From positions 158,386-222,385 of the forward strand of contig JAKLHK010000002.1 of assembly GCA_022710185.1 (NCBI GenBank): 64,000 nucleotides of DNA. The letters are read 5' to 3'. The position numbers and the translations under genes were made by a program. A model generated the notes under the pieces. The model ran no database searches. It was not told the origin of the DNA and worked only from the letters and a program-made list of their open reading frames with translations. Position 1 is the stretch's first letter; the number at the start of each line of letters is the position of its first letter. This DNA comes from Bacteroidota bacterium (lineage in GTDB: Bacteria; Bacteroidota; Bacteroidia; Bacteroidales; JAGNHN01). Positions 37,226 to 45,713 of this stretch are shown piece by piece.

Positions 37226-39355
37226 CTAACGCCTCAGGGCCTTGCCAATGCCTTTCCCCAGCGACTCCAGGGCTTCGATACCCTTCACCAGCGGACCAGT
37301 GCTCAGGTCCTCCCGGAGCATGACCGGATCATAGTACTGCTGCGGGAAGACCAGCACCCGTTCGGTCAGGTCGAAGTGCCGGTCCAGCCGGGCCGGGATA
37401 TTCTCCATAGCATCCGAATAGGAGACCGCGGACCTTCGGGCGGCAACAAAGACCAGCAGATCCTGGCCGTTGAGGTGCGGTTTCAGCGACTCGAGCTCAT
37501 CCCAGTCGTTATAGGGTTCAAAGCTCAGGTTCAGATTGATCCCCCTTGCACGCACTTCCTCCCTTATGCCTTCCCAGGTATTCTCATCGCCCAGGAAGCG
37601 GACAGGAACCTTAAGCTCCTGGGCCAGCTTCACCACTTTCATCAACCAGGCCTGAAACCCATATTCCTGCTCGGCCAGGGGAGGAGCCACCACGAGGATG
37701 CGCTTGCGGCTTACAATGGGCTGGTCGATATAGCAGATAAAGAGGGTGCGGTCCACCCTGCTGATGATAGCATTCATCATGGCCCCAGTGATGCGGTCGA
37801 TGATTCCGGCCTTGCGGGGCCATCCCAGGACCACCGTATCGGCCATGACCTCCCGGGCGATGCGGGCTATGCCGCTGGCCGGGTTGTGGTCGATGGTCGC
37901 CAGGGCATTGAGGGGAATATCGACCGCTGCAACATGCTTCTTGAACTCTTCCAGCTTCTTCCGGGCCCTCAGCACATTGAGCCCGGCCTCCTGGTTGTTG
38001 GGCACCACGCTAAGGATAGTTACCGGATGGATCGATTTACGGTCCTTGATCAGCATTACAAACTCAAGGTATTTCTCTATCCGATCCATATCTGCAATCG
38101 GCATGAGGATATGCTCGTGCTGGAGACGCGTCAGCTCAGGACGGGAAAGTTCATGTCCGTGACCTTCCTTAAGCACCTTGCGCGCTGCGCGATCGGTGGC
38201 AAACGAGGCCACTACACAAGTGATGAGAATGAGGATGATCGTGCCGTTAAGAATGTTTTCGTCGAGGATACCGGCACGGAACCCTACCAGGATCACGGCC
38301 AGCGTCGCCGCAGCATGGGAAGCGCTGAGCCCGAAGATGAGCCCCCGCTGGGCTGCACTGTACCTGAAACTCACCTGGGTAAGCCAGGCAGCGAGCCATT
38401 TCCCGATCAGGGCACCTACCGTAAGCACCAGGGCGACGATTATGGCCGTGGGACCGCTCAGGATGACCCGCACATCGATGATCATGCCCACACTGATCAG
38501 GAAGAAAGGAATAAAAAGGCTGTTGCCGATGAACTCGATGCGGTTCATCAGGGCGGAAGAATGGGGAATGAGGGGATTGAGTGCCAGCCCGGCCACGAAG
38601 GCCCCGATGATCGGCTCCACCCCCGCCATTTCGGCCAGAAAGGCCGCAAAGAACACTACGGAAAGCACAAAAATGTAATGTCCGTGCTTCTCGCTTTCGA
38701 GCTTGCTGAAAAACCACCGCGTGAGCCTGGGGATTACCGTGAACATGATGAACAGGAACACCACGAAGGAGATGGAGAGACGCAGCCAGAAATCATGGTC
38801 CAGGCTGCCCCCGGCCTTGCCTACGACAATGGCCAGGATCAGCAGCACCGCCGTGTCGGTGAGGATGGTACCGCCCACGGCCACCGCCACCGCCTGGTTC
38901 TTGACCACCCCGAGGCGGCTGACAATAGGATAGGCCACCAGGGTATGTGTAGCAAACATACTGGCTGTCAACAAACTGGCCAGAAAGTCATAGTCCAGAA
39001 CATAATAACATAGCGGAAACCCTATGCTGATTGGCAGCACGAAGGTATACGCCCCAAAGAGTATGCTTTTAAAACGGTTGCTCCGGAACTCGCTGATGTC
39101 GAGGTCGAGGCCGGCGATGAACATGATATACAGCAGTCCTATGGTAGAGAAGAGGTCTACGGCACTATTGTTTTCCAGGATGTTGAATCCATGCGGACCT
39201 ATGATCACTCCTGAAAGGATGAGGCCTACGATGCCTGGAATATTAAGCCTTCGCAGCAGAATGGGTGCCAGCAGGATGATGAACAGGATGGTGGAGAATA
39301 CCAGCACAGGATTGCTGAGCGGAAGCTGAAACTCCTGTACCATATGTGAGAACAT
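37226..39355 (-). CDS. CPA2 family cation:proton antiporter with cytoplasmic stress-protein-like domains
   Basis: A 709-residue Na+(K+)/H+ exchanger. The membrane domain (about 1-400) has 12 or 13 helices with the CPA2 blocks LNIPGIVGLILSGVIIGPHG, LFSTIGLLYIMFIAGLDLD and GVEPIIGAFVAGLALNPLIP. The C-terminal 300 residues contain two segments resembling universal-stress-protein domains (HEHILMPIADMDRIEKYLEF and KRILVVAPPLAEQEYGF) rather than the more usual TrkA-N domain. The start has an AGGAGG Shine-Dalgarno eight bases upstream and a -7 element at 39442-39449. Confidence 0.9.
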   Translation of the reverse strand: MFSHMVQEFQLPLSNPVLVFSTILFIILLAPILLRRLNIPGIVGLILSGVIIGPHGFNILENNSAVDLFSTIGLLYIMFIAGLDLDISEFRSNRFKSILFGAYTFVLPISIGFPLCYYVLDYDFLASLLTASMFATHTLVAYPIVSRLGVVKNQAVAVAVGGTILTDTAVLLILAIVVGKAGGSLDHDFWLRLSISFVVFLFIMFTVIPRLTRWFFSKLESEKHGHYIFVLSVVFFAAFLAEMAGVEPIIGAFVAGLALNPLIPHSSALMNRIEFIGNSLFIPFFLISVGMIIDVRVILSGPTAIIVALVLTVGALIGKWLAAWLTQVSFRYSAAQRGLIFGLSASHAAATLAVILVGFRAGILDENILNGTIILILITCVVASFATDRAARKVLKEGHGHELSRPELTRLQHEHILMPIADMDRIEKYLEFVMLIKDRKSIHPVTILSVVPNNQEAGLNVLRARKKLEEFKKHVAAVDIPLNALATIDHNPASGIARIAREVMADTVVLGWPRKAGIIDRITGAMMNAIISRVDRTLFICYIDQPIVSRKRILVVAPPLAEQEYGFQAWLMKVVKLAQELKVPVRFLGDENTWEGIREEVRARGINLNLSFEPYNDWDELESLKPHLNGQDLLVFVAARRSAVSYSDAMENIPARLDRHFDLTERVLVFPQQYYDPVMLREDLSTGPLVKGIEALESLGKGIGKALRR

Positions 39356-39441
39356 CGGGGTCTCCTCCTGTATAGTATGCTCAACCTTGCGAGCCGTTGT
39401 ACCTTGAGTTCAGCCCGGGAGAGTCATCCCCACAGACTGAA

Positions 39442-39449
39442 CAAATTTA
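39442..39449 (-). promoter_or_regulatory. -7 promoter element of the antiporter gene
   Basis: TAAATTTG on the minus strand, full TAnnTTTG match, about 87 bases upstream of the ATG at 39355. No -33 is evident. Confidence 0.5.
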
Positions 39450-39535
39450 GGCAAAACTGCTGCCCGAAATGCGTACCTGGGCGAAGGCCTCCCTATTCCT
39501 GTATCGAACCGGCGGATGGATAAGGTCGCGGAGAT

Positions 39536-41101
39536 TCATCCCTGAGCGGATCTCCTGAGATCGTTCATTGAATCCGCCTGGTCTGCTGACTCCCCGCGAC
39601 ACCAGCGCAGCAGCGACGGTTCCAGAAGAACCAGGCCGCTCTTGTGCCTTGCCGAAGATTTGACTCCTTGGTATTCAATCTCAAACACCTGTTCCGGAGG
39701 CATGACCCTCACGGGGCCGAAGCGTTCAGTGGCAGATGCTTTTATCACAGCCATCAGGTCGTGCAATTCGGCGGCTGGCAAGGAAGGCTTCAGCTTGCAC
39801 ACAGTTACGAATCCTGAGGGGCTGGCTGCCCCCAGGCTCAGTTCCTCCAGACCACCCGGCCCCCGGGGACCGAGGGCAACATAGCGCAGGATGAGCCGAC
39901 TGCGCAGGGGTTCCGCTTCCACCACCATCCAGGGCCTGGCGCCAGGCTGATCATAAACTCCGGCGGCTTCCTTGAGGAATGCCCCTCCCCTGGGGCGACC
40001 AGTGGTCCTGCCGGCCAGGGAAGCCAGGGCATCCCATGAGGTCAGTGGAAGGAGCTCGGCCAGGGCCATCTCCCTCAGGCCTGGAAGGGCTTGCATGGTG
40101 AGGACCAGCATTTCCAGGCGGTAAGTGAGGGGTTCTGATCGCAGATCCTGGCCATGCAGCTGTAGGAGGTCTGAGATCAGGAGGCAGGAGTGCGAACCGG
40201 AACGGCCCCTGGTTCGGGAAGGGACGGCCGCAGTCCCCGGATCCATGTCCCCGCCTCCCTCGCACAGCTGAAGGATATGCCCTTCGAATATGCTCTGGTC
40301 GGGAAGTGCTGTCGCAGCGGCGATGATTTCAGGGTAGCGGTGTCCGAGCAGTTCGCCTGTTTCCGACCACAGGGCGGCACGGCCACCGGAGGTGAGCAGT
40401 TGTACCCGTTCTCCATGAGGTCTTGGGCTGGCCAGCCACGCGGAAGGACGTCCGAGGGTGTCCAATGCGACTTTCAACGGAAAAACCATGTGGAAATTGA
40501 AGGGCCTGGGATGGTCCTGGGGTTGCAAATCCGCCGTGAACAGTTCCTCCACTCCCAGGGTGAATGGATTCCATCGCTCCGACAGCCGCAGCATGGAGTG
40601 TGCAGTATCCACGCCCCGGATAGCCTGCACCGCCCTGGCAAGGAGCAGGTGGCCCGGCCTGAGGCGGAAAGTGCCGGTGAGCAGTCGATTGAACACGAAG
40701 CGGCTCTCCCCTTCCAGTTTACTCCACAAATGCAGGAGTTCAAGCGACTGACGGGCAGGAGAAGCGTCACGAAGGGATTCCATGAGGACAAGGCAGTGGC
40801 TCAGGCTGTAAGCTGAGGGCACCATGGGCTCTGGTAGCAACAGCGACAAGGCTTCGGTGAGGTCCCCGGTATACTCCCGGCAGGTTTCCAATAGCCATAA
40901 AGGGAACGCTGTGGTGCCAAGCATTTCCTCCTGAAGGCGGGCCAGGCTTAACAGCCGGTGGGGGGGATAGCCTGCGAGAATGGCCAGGGCATGGCTGAAG
41001 TCGCGAGGAGGAGCCGCACGGAAATAGTCTTCCAGTGGCTGGAGGCGGTCGTCACCCTTGCAGGCTTCCAGTTGATATACCAGACGGCTGAACGCTTTCA
41101 T
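39536..41101 (-). CDS. ATP-dependent DNA ligase homologue with lost catalytic motifs
   Basis: A full-length (521 aa) homologue of the bacterial LigB/C-type ATP-dependent DNA ligases that travel with an MBL exonuclease. The N-terminal DNA-binding domain (1-190; PLEDYFRAAPPRDFSHALAI) and C-terminal OB-fold (TERFGPVRVMPPEQVFEIEY, SARHKSGLVLL) are well kept. The catalytic domain is not: motif I, normally EWKxDGxR, reads SPRPHGER, so the AMP-accepting Lys is Arg227 and the Asp is His; motif III (DGE) reads EGH; the motif V Lys in the WxxxKxDPL block is Glu (VVEAEPL). The frame is clean, so this is not a simple frameshift. It is predicted to be unable to form the AMP-enzyme intermediate. Start is set by the ATGA overlap and a perfect AAGGAGGT. 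Confidence 0.9.
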   Translation of the reverse strand: MKAFSRLVYQLEACKGDDRLQPLEDYFRAAPPRDFSHALAILAGYPPHRLLSLARLQEEMLGTTAFPLWLLETCREYTGDLTEALSLLLPEPMVPSAYSLSHCLVLMESLRDASPARQSLELLHLWSKLEGESRFVFNRLLTGTFRLRPGHLLLARAVQAIRGVDTAHSMLRLSERWNPFTLGVEELFTADLQPQDHPRPFNFHMVFPLKVALDTLGRPSAWLASPRPHGERVQLLTSGGRAALWSETGELLGHRYPEIIAAATALPDQSIFEGHILQLCEGGGDMDPGTAAVPSRTRGRSGSHSCLLISDLLQLHGQDLRSEPLTYRLEMLVLTMQALPGLREMALAELLPLTSWDALASLAGRTTGRPRGGAFLKEAAGVYDQPGARPWMVVEAEPLRSRLILRYVALGPRGPGGLEELSLGAASPSGFVTVCKLKPSLPAAELHDLMAVIKASATERFGPVRVMPPEQVFEIEYQGVKSSARHKSGLVLLEPSLLRWCRGESADQADSMNDLRRSAQG

Positions 41102-42123
41102 TCCAAACCTCCTTCCGGATTTATTGTTTCCGTATTGGTGTGGTGTCCTTCCCCATGCATGAGCTCCGCTTCCGTCCAACATTCCAAACCCCTGGCGTGC
41201 AACCAGGCCGCGAAGGGGGCCTCGTAGCCGTGCGCCACCACCACCTTTTCAGCCCCACAGGCCTCCACGGCCAGGTTGAGGCCATCCCAGTCGGCATGGT
41301 CGGAAAGTACAAAGGCGGCATCAGCACCCTGGCGGGAACGCATCGCCCGGATCCGGGCCCAGCCCGAGGCGGCAGCGCTGGATACCGGTCCCAGCCTGGC
41401 CAGCCAGGCATGGTCGCGGGCCATGGCCGGTAAAAGGAGCACCCGGTCCAGGAGATCTTCAGGATTGCTTTGCTGATGAAGTACCATGGCCTCGGGGAGC
41501 CCGACCCCAGTTGAACGCACTGCCGCAGTGGCCTCGGCGATGACCGGATGCAGTGCCGTGCCAATGCCTGAGCCCGCCAGCAGGTGCATCAGGCGCTGGG
41601 CCTTTCCCAGGGGATAGGCGGAAACGACAGACAACATCCCCCTTGAGCGGTTCAGGCGCTGCCAGGCCGCCATCTCCGCAGCTACCTCGGCCTGCGGACG
41701 CCACCGATAGATGGGCAGGGCAAAGGTGGATTCCATGACCAGCCCATGACAGCGTACTGGCGCCCAGGGAACGTTGAGCCCGTCGTCCATGGTCTTGAAA
41801 TCCCCGGTAACCACCCATGCCTCTCCCCGGTATTCAAGGCGCACCATAGCCGCACCCGTCATGTGCCCCGAAGGATGGAAGCTGAGCTTGACCCCGTTCT
41901 CCGTAAATCCCTGTCCGTATTCAAAGCCCTCCACCCGGATCTTCTTCCCCAGGCGGTGCCGCAACAAGGGTACTGAGTCGTGATGGCAGGCATAGTGGCC
42001 ATGCCCTTTGCGTGCATGGTCGGAATGGGCATGGGTAATCACCGCCCGGGCCACCTTGCGGATCGGGTCAATATACAGTCCGGCCGGAGGGCAGTAGAGT
42101 CCCTCCTCTCGCCACTCCAGCAT
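41098..42123 (-). CDS. ligase-associated DNA exonuclease (metallo-beta-lactamase/beta-CASP fold)
   Basis: A 341-residue nuclease of the family encoded beside ATP-dependent DNA ligases and related to mRNA 3'-end processing nucleases. Zinc ligands and catalytic motifs are intact: THAHSDHA, the His of SGHMTGAAM, Asp of VTGDFKTMDDG, ESTFALPIYRW, SAYPLGKAQR of the beta-CASP insert and LSDHADWDGL. The ATG at 42123 gives the usual family N-terminus (MLEWREEGLYCPPAGLYIDP); an upstream ATG at 42174 adds 17 atypical residues. The stop overlaps the ligase homologue start (ATGA). The DEAD-box helicase often found in this cluster is not present here. Confidence 0.9.
   Translation of the reverse strand: MLEWREEGLYCPPAGLYIDPIRKVARAVITHAHSDHARKGHGHYACHHDSVPLLRHRLGKKIRVEGFEYGQGFTENGVKLSFHPSGHMTGAAMVRLEYRGEAWVVTGDFKTMDDGLNVPWAPVRCHGLVMESTFALPIYRWRPQAEVAAEMAAWQRLNRSRGMLSVVSAYPLGKAQRLMHLLAGSGIGTALHPVIAEATAAVRSTGVGLPEAMVLHQQSNPEDLLDRVLLLPAMARDHAWLARLGPVSSAAASGWARIRAMRSRQGADAAFVLSDHADWDGLNLAVEACGAEKVVVAHGYEAPFAAWLHARGLECWTEAELMHGEGHHTNTETINPEGGLE
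41107..41114 (-). promoter_or_regulatory. strong Shine-Dalgarno of the ligase homologue
   Basis: AAGGAGGT on the minus strand, five bases before the ATG at 41101, formed by the Glu-Gly-Gly codons at the end of the exonuclease gene. Same architecture as at gap. Confidence 0.65.
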
Positions 42124-42245
42124 GGCCGTTGGCTGCGCAGCCCGCCCTTGGGACGGGTTTCCCGTCATTGTCATGACCCGAAATATACACCATGCCCGGG
42201 AATATATTATTTAAGTAACACAGTACCTAATAGTGAAATTCTATT

Positions 42246-42253
42246 TAGTTTTG
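42246..42253 (+). promoter_or_regulatory. -7 promoter element of the porin gene
   Basis: TAGTTTTG, full TAnnTTTG match within an AT-rich stretch, 28 bases before the ATG at 42282. No -33 TTTG is visible. Confidence 0.55.
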
Positions 42254-42281
42254 CTTATTATTATTTAATCTCATTCTAAAT

Positions 42282-43436
42282 ATGAAAAAAATCTTTCTTT
42301 CGTTCATCATGCTCGGGTCGTCTTTTCTTGCCCAGGCCCAGGGCATGCCTTCCGACACGCTCAGGCCTGCAGAGCAGCGTACAAGTATTGGGGGCTACGG
42401 CCAGGTCGACCTGAACTCCTCACTTGGTGACGGGGAAGCCGGCCTCGCGGAGCTGGATGTTCACCGTTTGGTCCTGCTTCTCGGGCACCGGTTCAGCGAG
42501 CGGGTGAGCATACTCACCGAGATAGAGTTCGAGCATGTTCAGGAGGTATACATCGAGCAGGCATATCTCGATTACCGTATCAAACCCTGGCTTAGCGTCA
42601 GGGGGGGCTTGGTTCTGATCCCCATGGGAATCATCAACCTCTATCATGAAAGCGCCACCTTCCATAGCGTGGAAAGGCCACTGCCCGACCATTCCTTGTC
42701 CCCTACTACCTGGAGGGAGATCGGAGCCGGGATCAGCGGAAAGTCCCTTGCCCTGGGGTGGAAATACGAGGCCTATGTAGTGAACGGATTTCTGAGCCAT
42801 AACGGTGAATCAGGATTGATCGGCGGGGCCAACGGGTTCAGAAGCGGTAGGCAGAAGGGGGCGGAGTCGATCATGAAATACCCCAACCTGGCAGCGCGTG
42901 CTGAGTATTTCGGTATCGACGGGCTTGAAGCCGGGATGTCGGTGTACACCGGAAAAACCCAGAGTGCGCTGCATGGACTGATCGGGCCGGAGTTTGCTTC
43001 AGCCAGGGCTGATTCATCGGTGGTCGGCATCCTCATGTTCGGTTTGGACGCGCGCTACGCCCGTGCAGGGTGGCAGTTCCGCGCCCAGGCCTATCACAGC
43101 AGCCAGAGCGGGACGGAAGCATACAATGAGCTCACCGGAAGGGACCTGGGCAAGGCCATGGCGGGCTACTATTTGGAGGCTTCTTACGATCTCCTCCACA
43201 CCTGCACCCGTAAGTCCGGCGCCCTCTTTCCCTTTTTCCGCTATTCGGCCCTGGATATGCATTACAGGACGGAGGGCATGGCGGGTAACCCGTCGTATCG
43301 CAAGCAGGCCATCACCGCAGGTCTGAGTTACATGCCCGCCCCGGGTACAGCATTCAAGGCAGGTTACGAACGAATTAAAGACGGAAATGACCAGGTACAG
43401 CAAAGCCTTCAGGCCGGTATCGCGTTCACCTTTTAA
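42282..43436 (+). CDS. outer membrane porin
   Basis: A 384-residue outer-membrane beta-barrel. Signal peptide MKKIFLSFIMLGSSFLAQAQ; then alternating amphipathic strands such as SIGGYGQVDLNSSLG, ERVSILTEIEFEHVQEVYIE and AGWQFRAQAYHSSQSG, ending in FTF, an aromatic C-terminus typical of outer-membrane barrels. It resembles phosphate-selective-porin-like proteins of Bacteroidota; the transported substrate is unknown. The last 50 bases overlap the FMN-binding protein gene, so the two are translationally linked. Confidence 0.85.
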   Translation: MKKIFLSFIMLGSSFLAQAQGMPSDTLRPAEQRTSIGGYGQVDLNSSLGDGEAGLAELDVHRLVLLLGHRFSERVSILTEIEFEHVQEVYIEQAYLDYRIKPWLSVRGGLVLIPMGIINLYHESATFHSVERPLPDHSLSPTTWREIGAGISGKSLALGWKYEAYVVNGFLSHNGESGLIGGANGFRSGRQKGAESIMKYPNLAARAEYFGIDGLEAGMSVYTGKTQSALHGLIGPEFASARADSSVVGILMFGLDARYARAGWQFRAQAYHSSQSGTEAYNELTGRDLGKAMAGYYLEASYDLLHTCTRKSGALFPFFRYSALDMHYRTEGMAGNPSYRKQAITAGLSYMPAPGTAFKAGYERIKDGNDQVQQSLQAGIAFTF

Positions 43437-43953
43437 CGGGACTACGTTCCTGTTCTTGCTATCAGCCTTGCTTTTCGCGGTCCTGCCCGCCCAGGTGAGC
43501 CCAGACCGGAAATTCGACAAAGCCTCAGAAAGCATGCTCCTCGCACACTTTCCCGGGCAAGCGCTGCAACGCCAGGTGATATGGCCTGATGGGGCCCGGG
43601 GCCGTTACCTGGAGCGTCTTGTCTCGGGGCCGGACACCCTGGGCTACCTGCTGCTCACTTCCGCCCCAGGAAGGTATGAGCGCTTCGATTACCTCGTTCT
43701 GCTCAGCCCCAGGATAGAAGTGCAGGAGATCAGGGTGGTCCATTACCGTTCCGACCATGGATACCAGGTCGCCTCGGCCCGGTGGCTGTCCCAGTTCAAG
43801 GGGTATACAGGATCCGCTCCATGGAAGGTCGGACAGGAAGTGGATGCCCTATCCGGGGCCACCATCTCTGCCAGCGGGCTTTGCCGAGACCTGTTCGAGG
43901 CCCTTGTGCAGGTGAGGAGCACCCTGGAAAGGGATACCGTAAGCGGAGGTTAA
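43387..43953 (+). CDS. exported FMN-binding protein (covalent flavinylation motif)
   Basis: A 188-residue exported protein: signal-like hydrophobic stretch TTFLFLLSALLFAVLPAQ preceded by a basic segment, then an FMN-bind domain ending in DALSGATISASG. The D-x2-S-G-A-T motif is the signature of ApbE-dependent covalent FMN attachment, on Thr159. Such domains occur in periplasmic electron carriers. The start lies 50 bases inside the porin gene; no later start preserves the signal peptide. No ApbE gene lies nearby. A link with the porin suggests respiratory or metal-related electron transfer at the envelope, which is inference. Confidence 0.85.
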   Translation: MTRYSKAFRPVSRSPFNGTTFLFLLSALLFAVLPAQVSPDRKFDKASESMLLAHFPGQALQRQVIWPDGARGRYLERLVSGPDTLGYLLLTSAPGRYERFDYLVLLSPRIEVQEIRVVHYRSDHGYQVASARWLSQFKGYTGSAPWKVGQEVDALSGATISASGLCRDLFEALVQVRSTLERDTVSGG

Positions 43954-45551
43954 TGCGCCCTGATCAGGCGTACCGTGGCTCGGCTCCCATCCTGGTCAAT
44001 GATGCTCACCAGATAAATGCCTGGTTCGAGTATGGCGGCAGGCAAGGCGGTGATCCCGGAGGGCATAGGCTCTGTATGAAACAAGAGGCGGCCGTCAAGA
44101 GCATGGAGAAAGACCTGTTGGGCTGTTGATGCTGTCCTGATCCAGGCATCTCCATCGGTGGGGTTGGGAAAGACCAGGGCACGGGAGGCATCGGGATCCG
44201 CAACCCCACGCGAAGTGAGCGGCGAGACCAGGGCCCGGTATGGATTGGTAAATCCCTGGCAACTTATGCTTTGGGATCCCAGGCTCCCGCCGGCGGCCAG
44301 GAGACCGGAATTGGCCAGAAGGTCGACACCGGCTGCCGCCACCCCATGCGACAGATCATAGCCTGCGCCTCCGCCGGCCAGGGCCCAACGGGGCGTCCCC
44401 AGGACATCGTAGGACATGAGCCAGACATTATAGTCGGATACTGCGCTGGTTGTCACCACCGTGGACGACCACTGGATATTCCCCCGTGTTTGACCCGTGA
44501 GGTAGGTATTGCCCAGGGCATCGGAAGCCAGGGCACCGGTTCTCGACAGCGTGGCATCGGAAAACCCTCCGGTGGGCATTTCACGTGCCCACTGCACCGA
44601 ACCCAGGGAATCGATCCGCAGCAGCATGAAATCATGCCCCCAATTTGTCCCCTGCAGGAAGATTCCATCGAGCGTCATGGTATCGTTGAGGAAGTTGGCA
44701 TAATAAATCCCATGTTGAGGAGCAGGGGCCAGCGAGGGGGCGCTGCAGGTGAAGTCTGGGAAAAACCTCACCCAGCGCAGCTTATGATCCGCATCAAGAC
44801 TGATCAGGTGCTGAAGGTAGATTGATGGGGCAAAAATCGTGGTATCGGGAAAGACCATGGTGCCTCCGCAGCTACCCCCCAGATAGAGCCCCCCCTGAGG
44901 CTCCGCCAGAATTTCACAAAAGAACCCTGCTCCTTGCACCATAAGGGTATCTTCCGGCAGGAACTGGGCATTGAAACGCAGGAGCACATGGTTGGGGTAA
45001 TCGGAATACCCCACCCAGAAATCTCCGCCAGGCCCGCCGGCAATGTCGAGGGGCTCTATCCAGGGGCCCTGGGATTGGTTGATGTTCCAAACCCAGCTCA
45101 GGCCCAGGGTATCGTCGAGGGCCAGAACGAAAACATCATAGCTTAGGCCCGACTGCGCCCACTGCTGGTTCCCGATCGATACGCTATCGCGGTAACAGCC
45201 AAGGATCAACCAGCCATACTCCCATTCGGAGAGCTCATGAACGTACAGCTTCCCAAGTAGTTCAACGCTGTCGATTACGGTGCCGGACAGGTCCGTGCGC
45301 CTCAGGCGCAGATCGTTGAAGGCCATATTCCCATAGAGTTCATGTACCTGACCGGGTCCGCAATACAGCATGGAATTCCCATCGGTAGCCACATGGCTGT
45401 CGAGCATGCCGGGGTTGAAGGCATAGGAGGTTGTATCGCACCCCACCCAGGCAAAGGCCGGTGATTGGGCCTGTAACCCGTTAAGGGCGAATAGGGTCCC
45501 CGTGAGCAGGATTAGCCGCAGTATGGTATGGGATTGGGATTGTTTCATCAT
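43950..45551 (-). CDS. secreted protein with T9SS type A sorting domain
   Basis: A 533-residue secreted protein with signal peptide (SHTILRLILLTGTLFALNGLQ). The body consists of repeated blade-like segments with D-x-x-x-x-x-W patterns (SLDADHKLRWVRFF, RIDSLGSVQWAREM, SYDVLGTPRWALAG), like the SBBP/beta-propeller repeats of Bacteroidota surface proteins. The C-terminal ~80 residues begin VFPNPTDGDAWI and form a type A sorting signal. Two adjacent ATGs (45551, 45548) are possible starts. A near-consensus -7 element (CATCTTTG, minus, 45580-45587) lies upstream. Function unknown. Confidence 0.82.
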   Translation of the reverse strand: MMKQSQSHTILRLILLTGTLFALNGLQAQSPAFAWVGCDTTSYAFNPGMLDSHVATDGNSMLYCGPGQVHELYGNMAFNDLRLRRTDLSGTVIDSVELLGKLYVHELSEWEYGWLILGCYRDSVSIGNQQWAQSGLSYDVFVLALDDTLGLSWVWNINQSQGPWIEPLDIAGGPGGDFWVGYSDYPNHVLLRFNAQFLPEDTLMVQGAGFFCEILAEPQGGLYLGGSCGGTMVFPDTTIFAPSIYLQHLISLDADHKLRWVRFFPDFTCSAPSLAPAPQHGIYYANFLNDTMTLDGIFLQGTNWGHDFMLLRIDSLGSVQWAREMPTGGFSDATLSRTGALASDALGNTYLTGQTRGNIQWSSTVVTTSAVSDYNVWLMSYDVLGTPRWALAGGGAGYDLSHGVAAAGVDLLANSGLLAAGGSLGSQSISCQGFTNPYRALVSPLTSRGVADPDASRALVFPNPTDGDAWIRTASTAQQVFLHALDGRLLFHTEPMPSGITALPAAILEPGIYLVSIIDQDGSRATVRLIRAH

Positions 45552-45661
45552 TACTGAAGGCTGTTGTTGCCGCCTTACGCAAAGATGACACAGGTCCGTT
45601 AATGAAAGCATCCTCATTAACAGATCTTTAACAAAATACAGCCCGGTTTACCGGAAAGGAA

Positions 45662-45682
45662 CAGGGGGCCCGAAGCCCCCTG
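45662..45682 (-). terminator. rho-independent terminator of the lipoprotein gene
   Basis: Perfect 8-bp stem CAGGGGGC/GCCCCCTG with a TTCGG loop when read on the minus strand, followed by a T-rich stretch (TTCCTTT). It begins 32 bases after the stop of the lipoprotein gene at 45714. Confidence 0.75.
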
Positions 45683-45713
45683 CATCTTGGTTGATCATAT
45701 GAAAACACTTTGA

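Noticed and set aside
37130..39013. A 627-codon plus-strand frame across the antiporter gene
   Set aside because: Antisense shadow of the antiporter; rich in His, Gln, Asp and Gly with no fold signature.
39536..41101. Sequencing error or frameshift as the cause of the missing ligase motifs
   Set aside because: I re-read the codons around motif I on the minus strand: they are in one continuous frame with conserved flanks on both sides, and motifs I, III and V are all altered independently.
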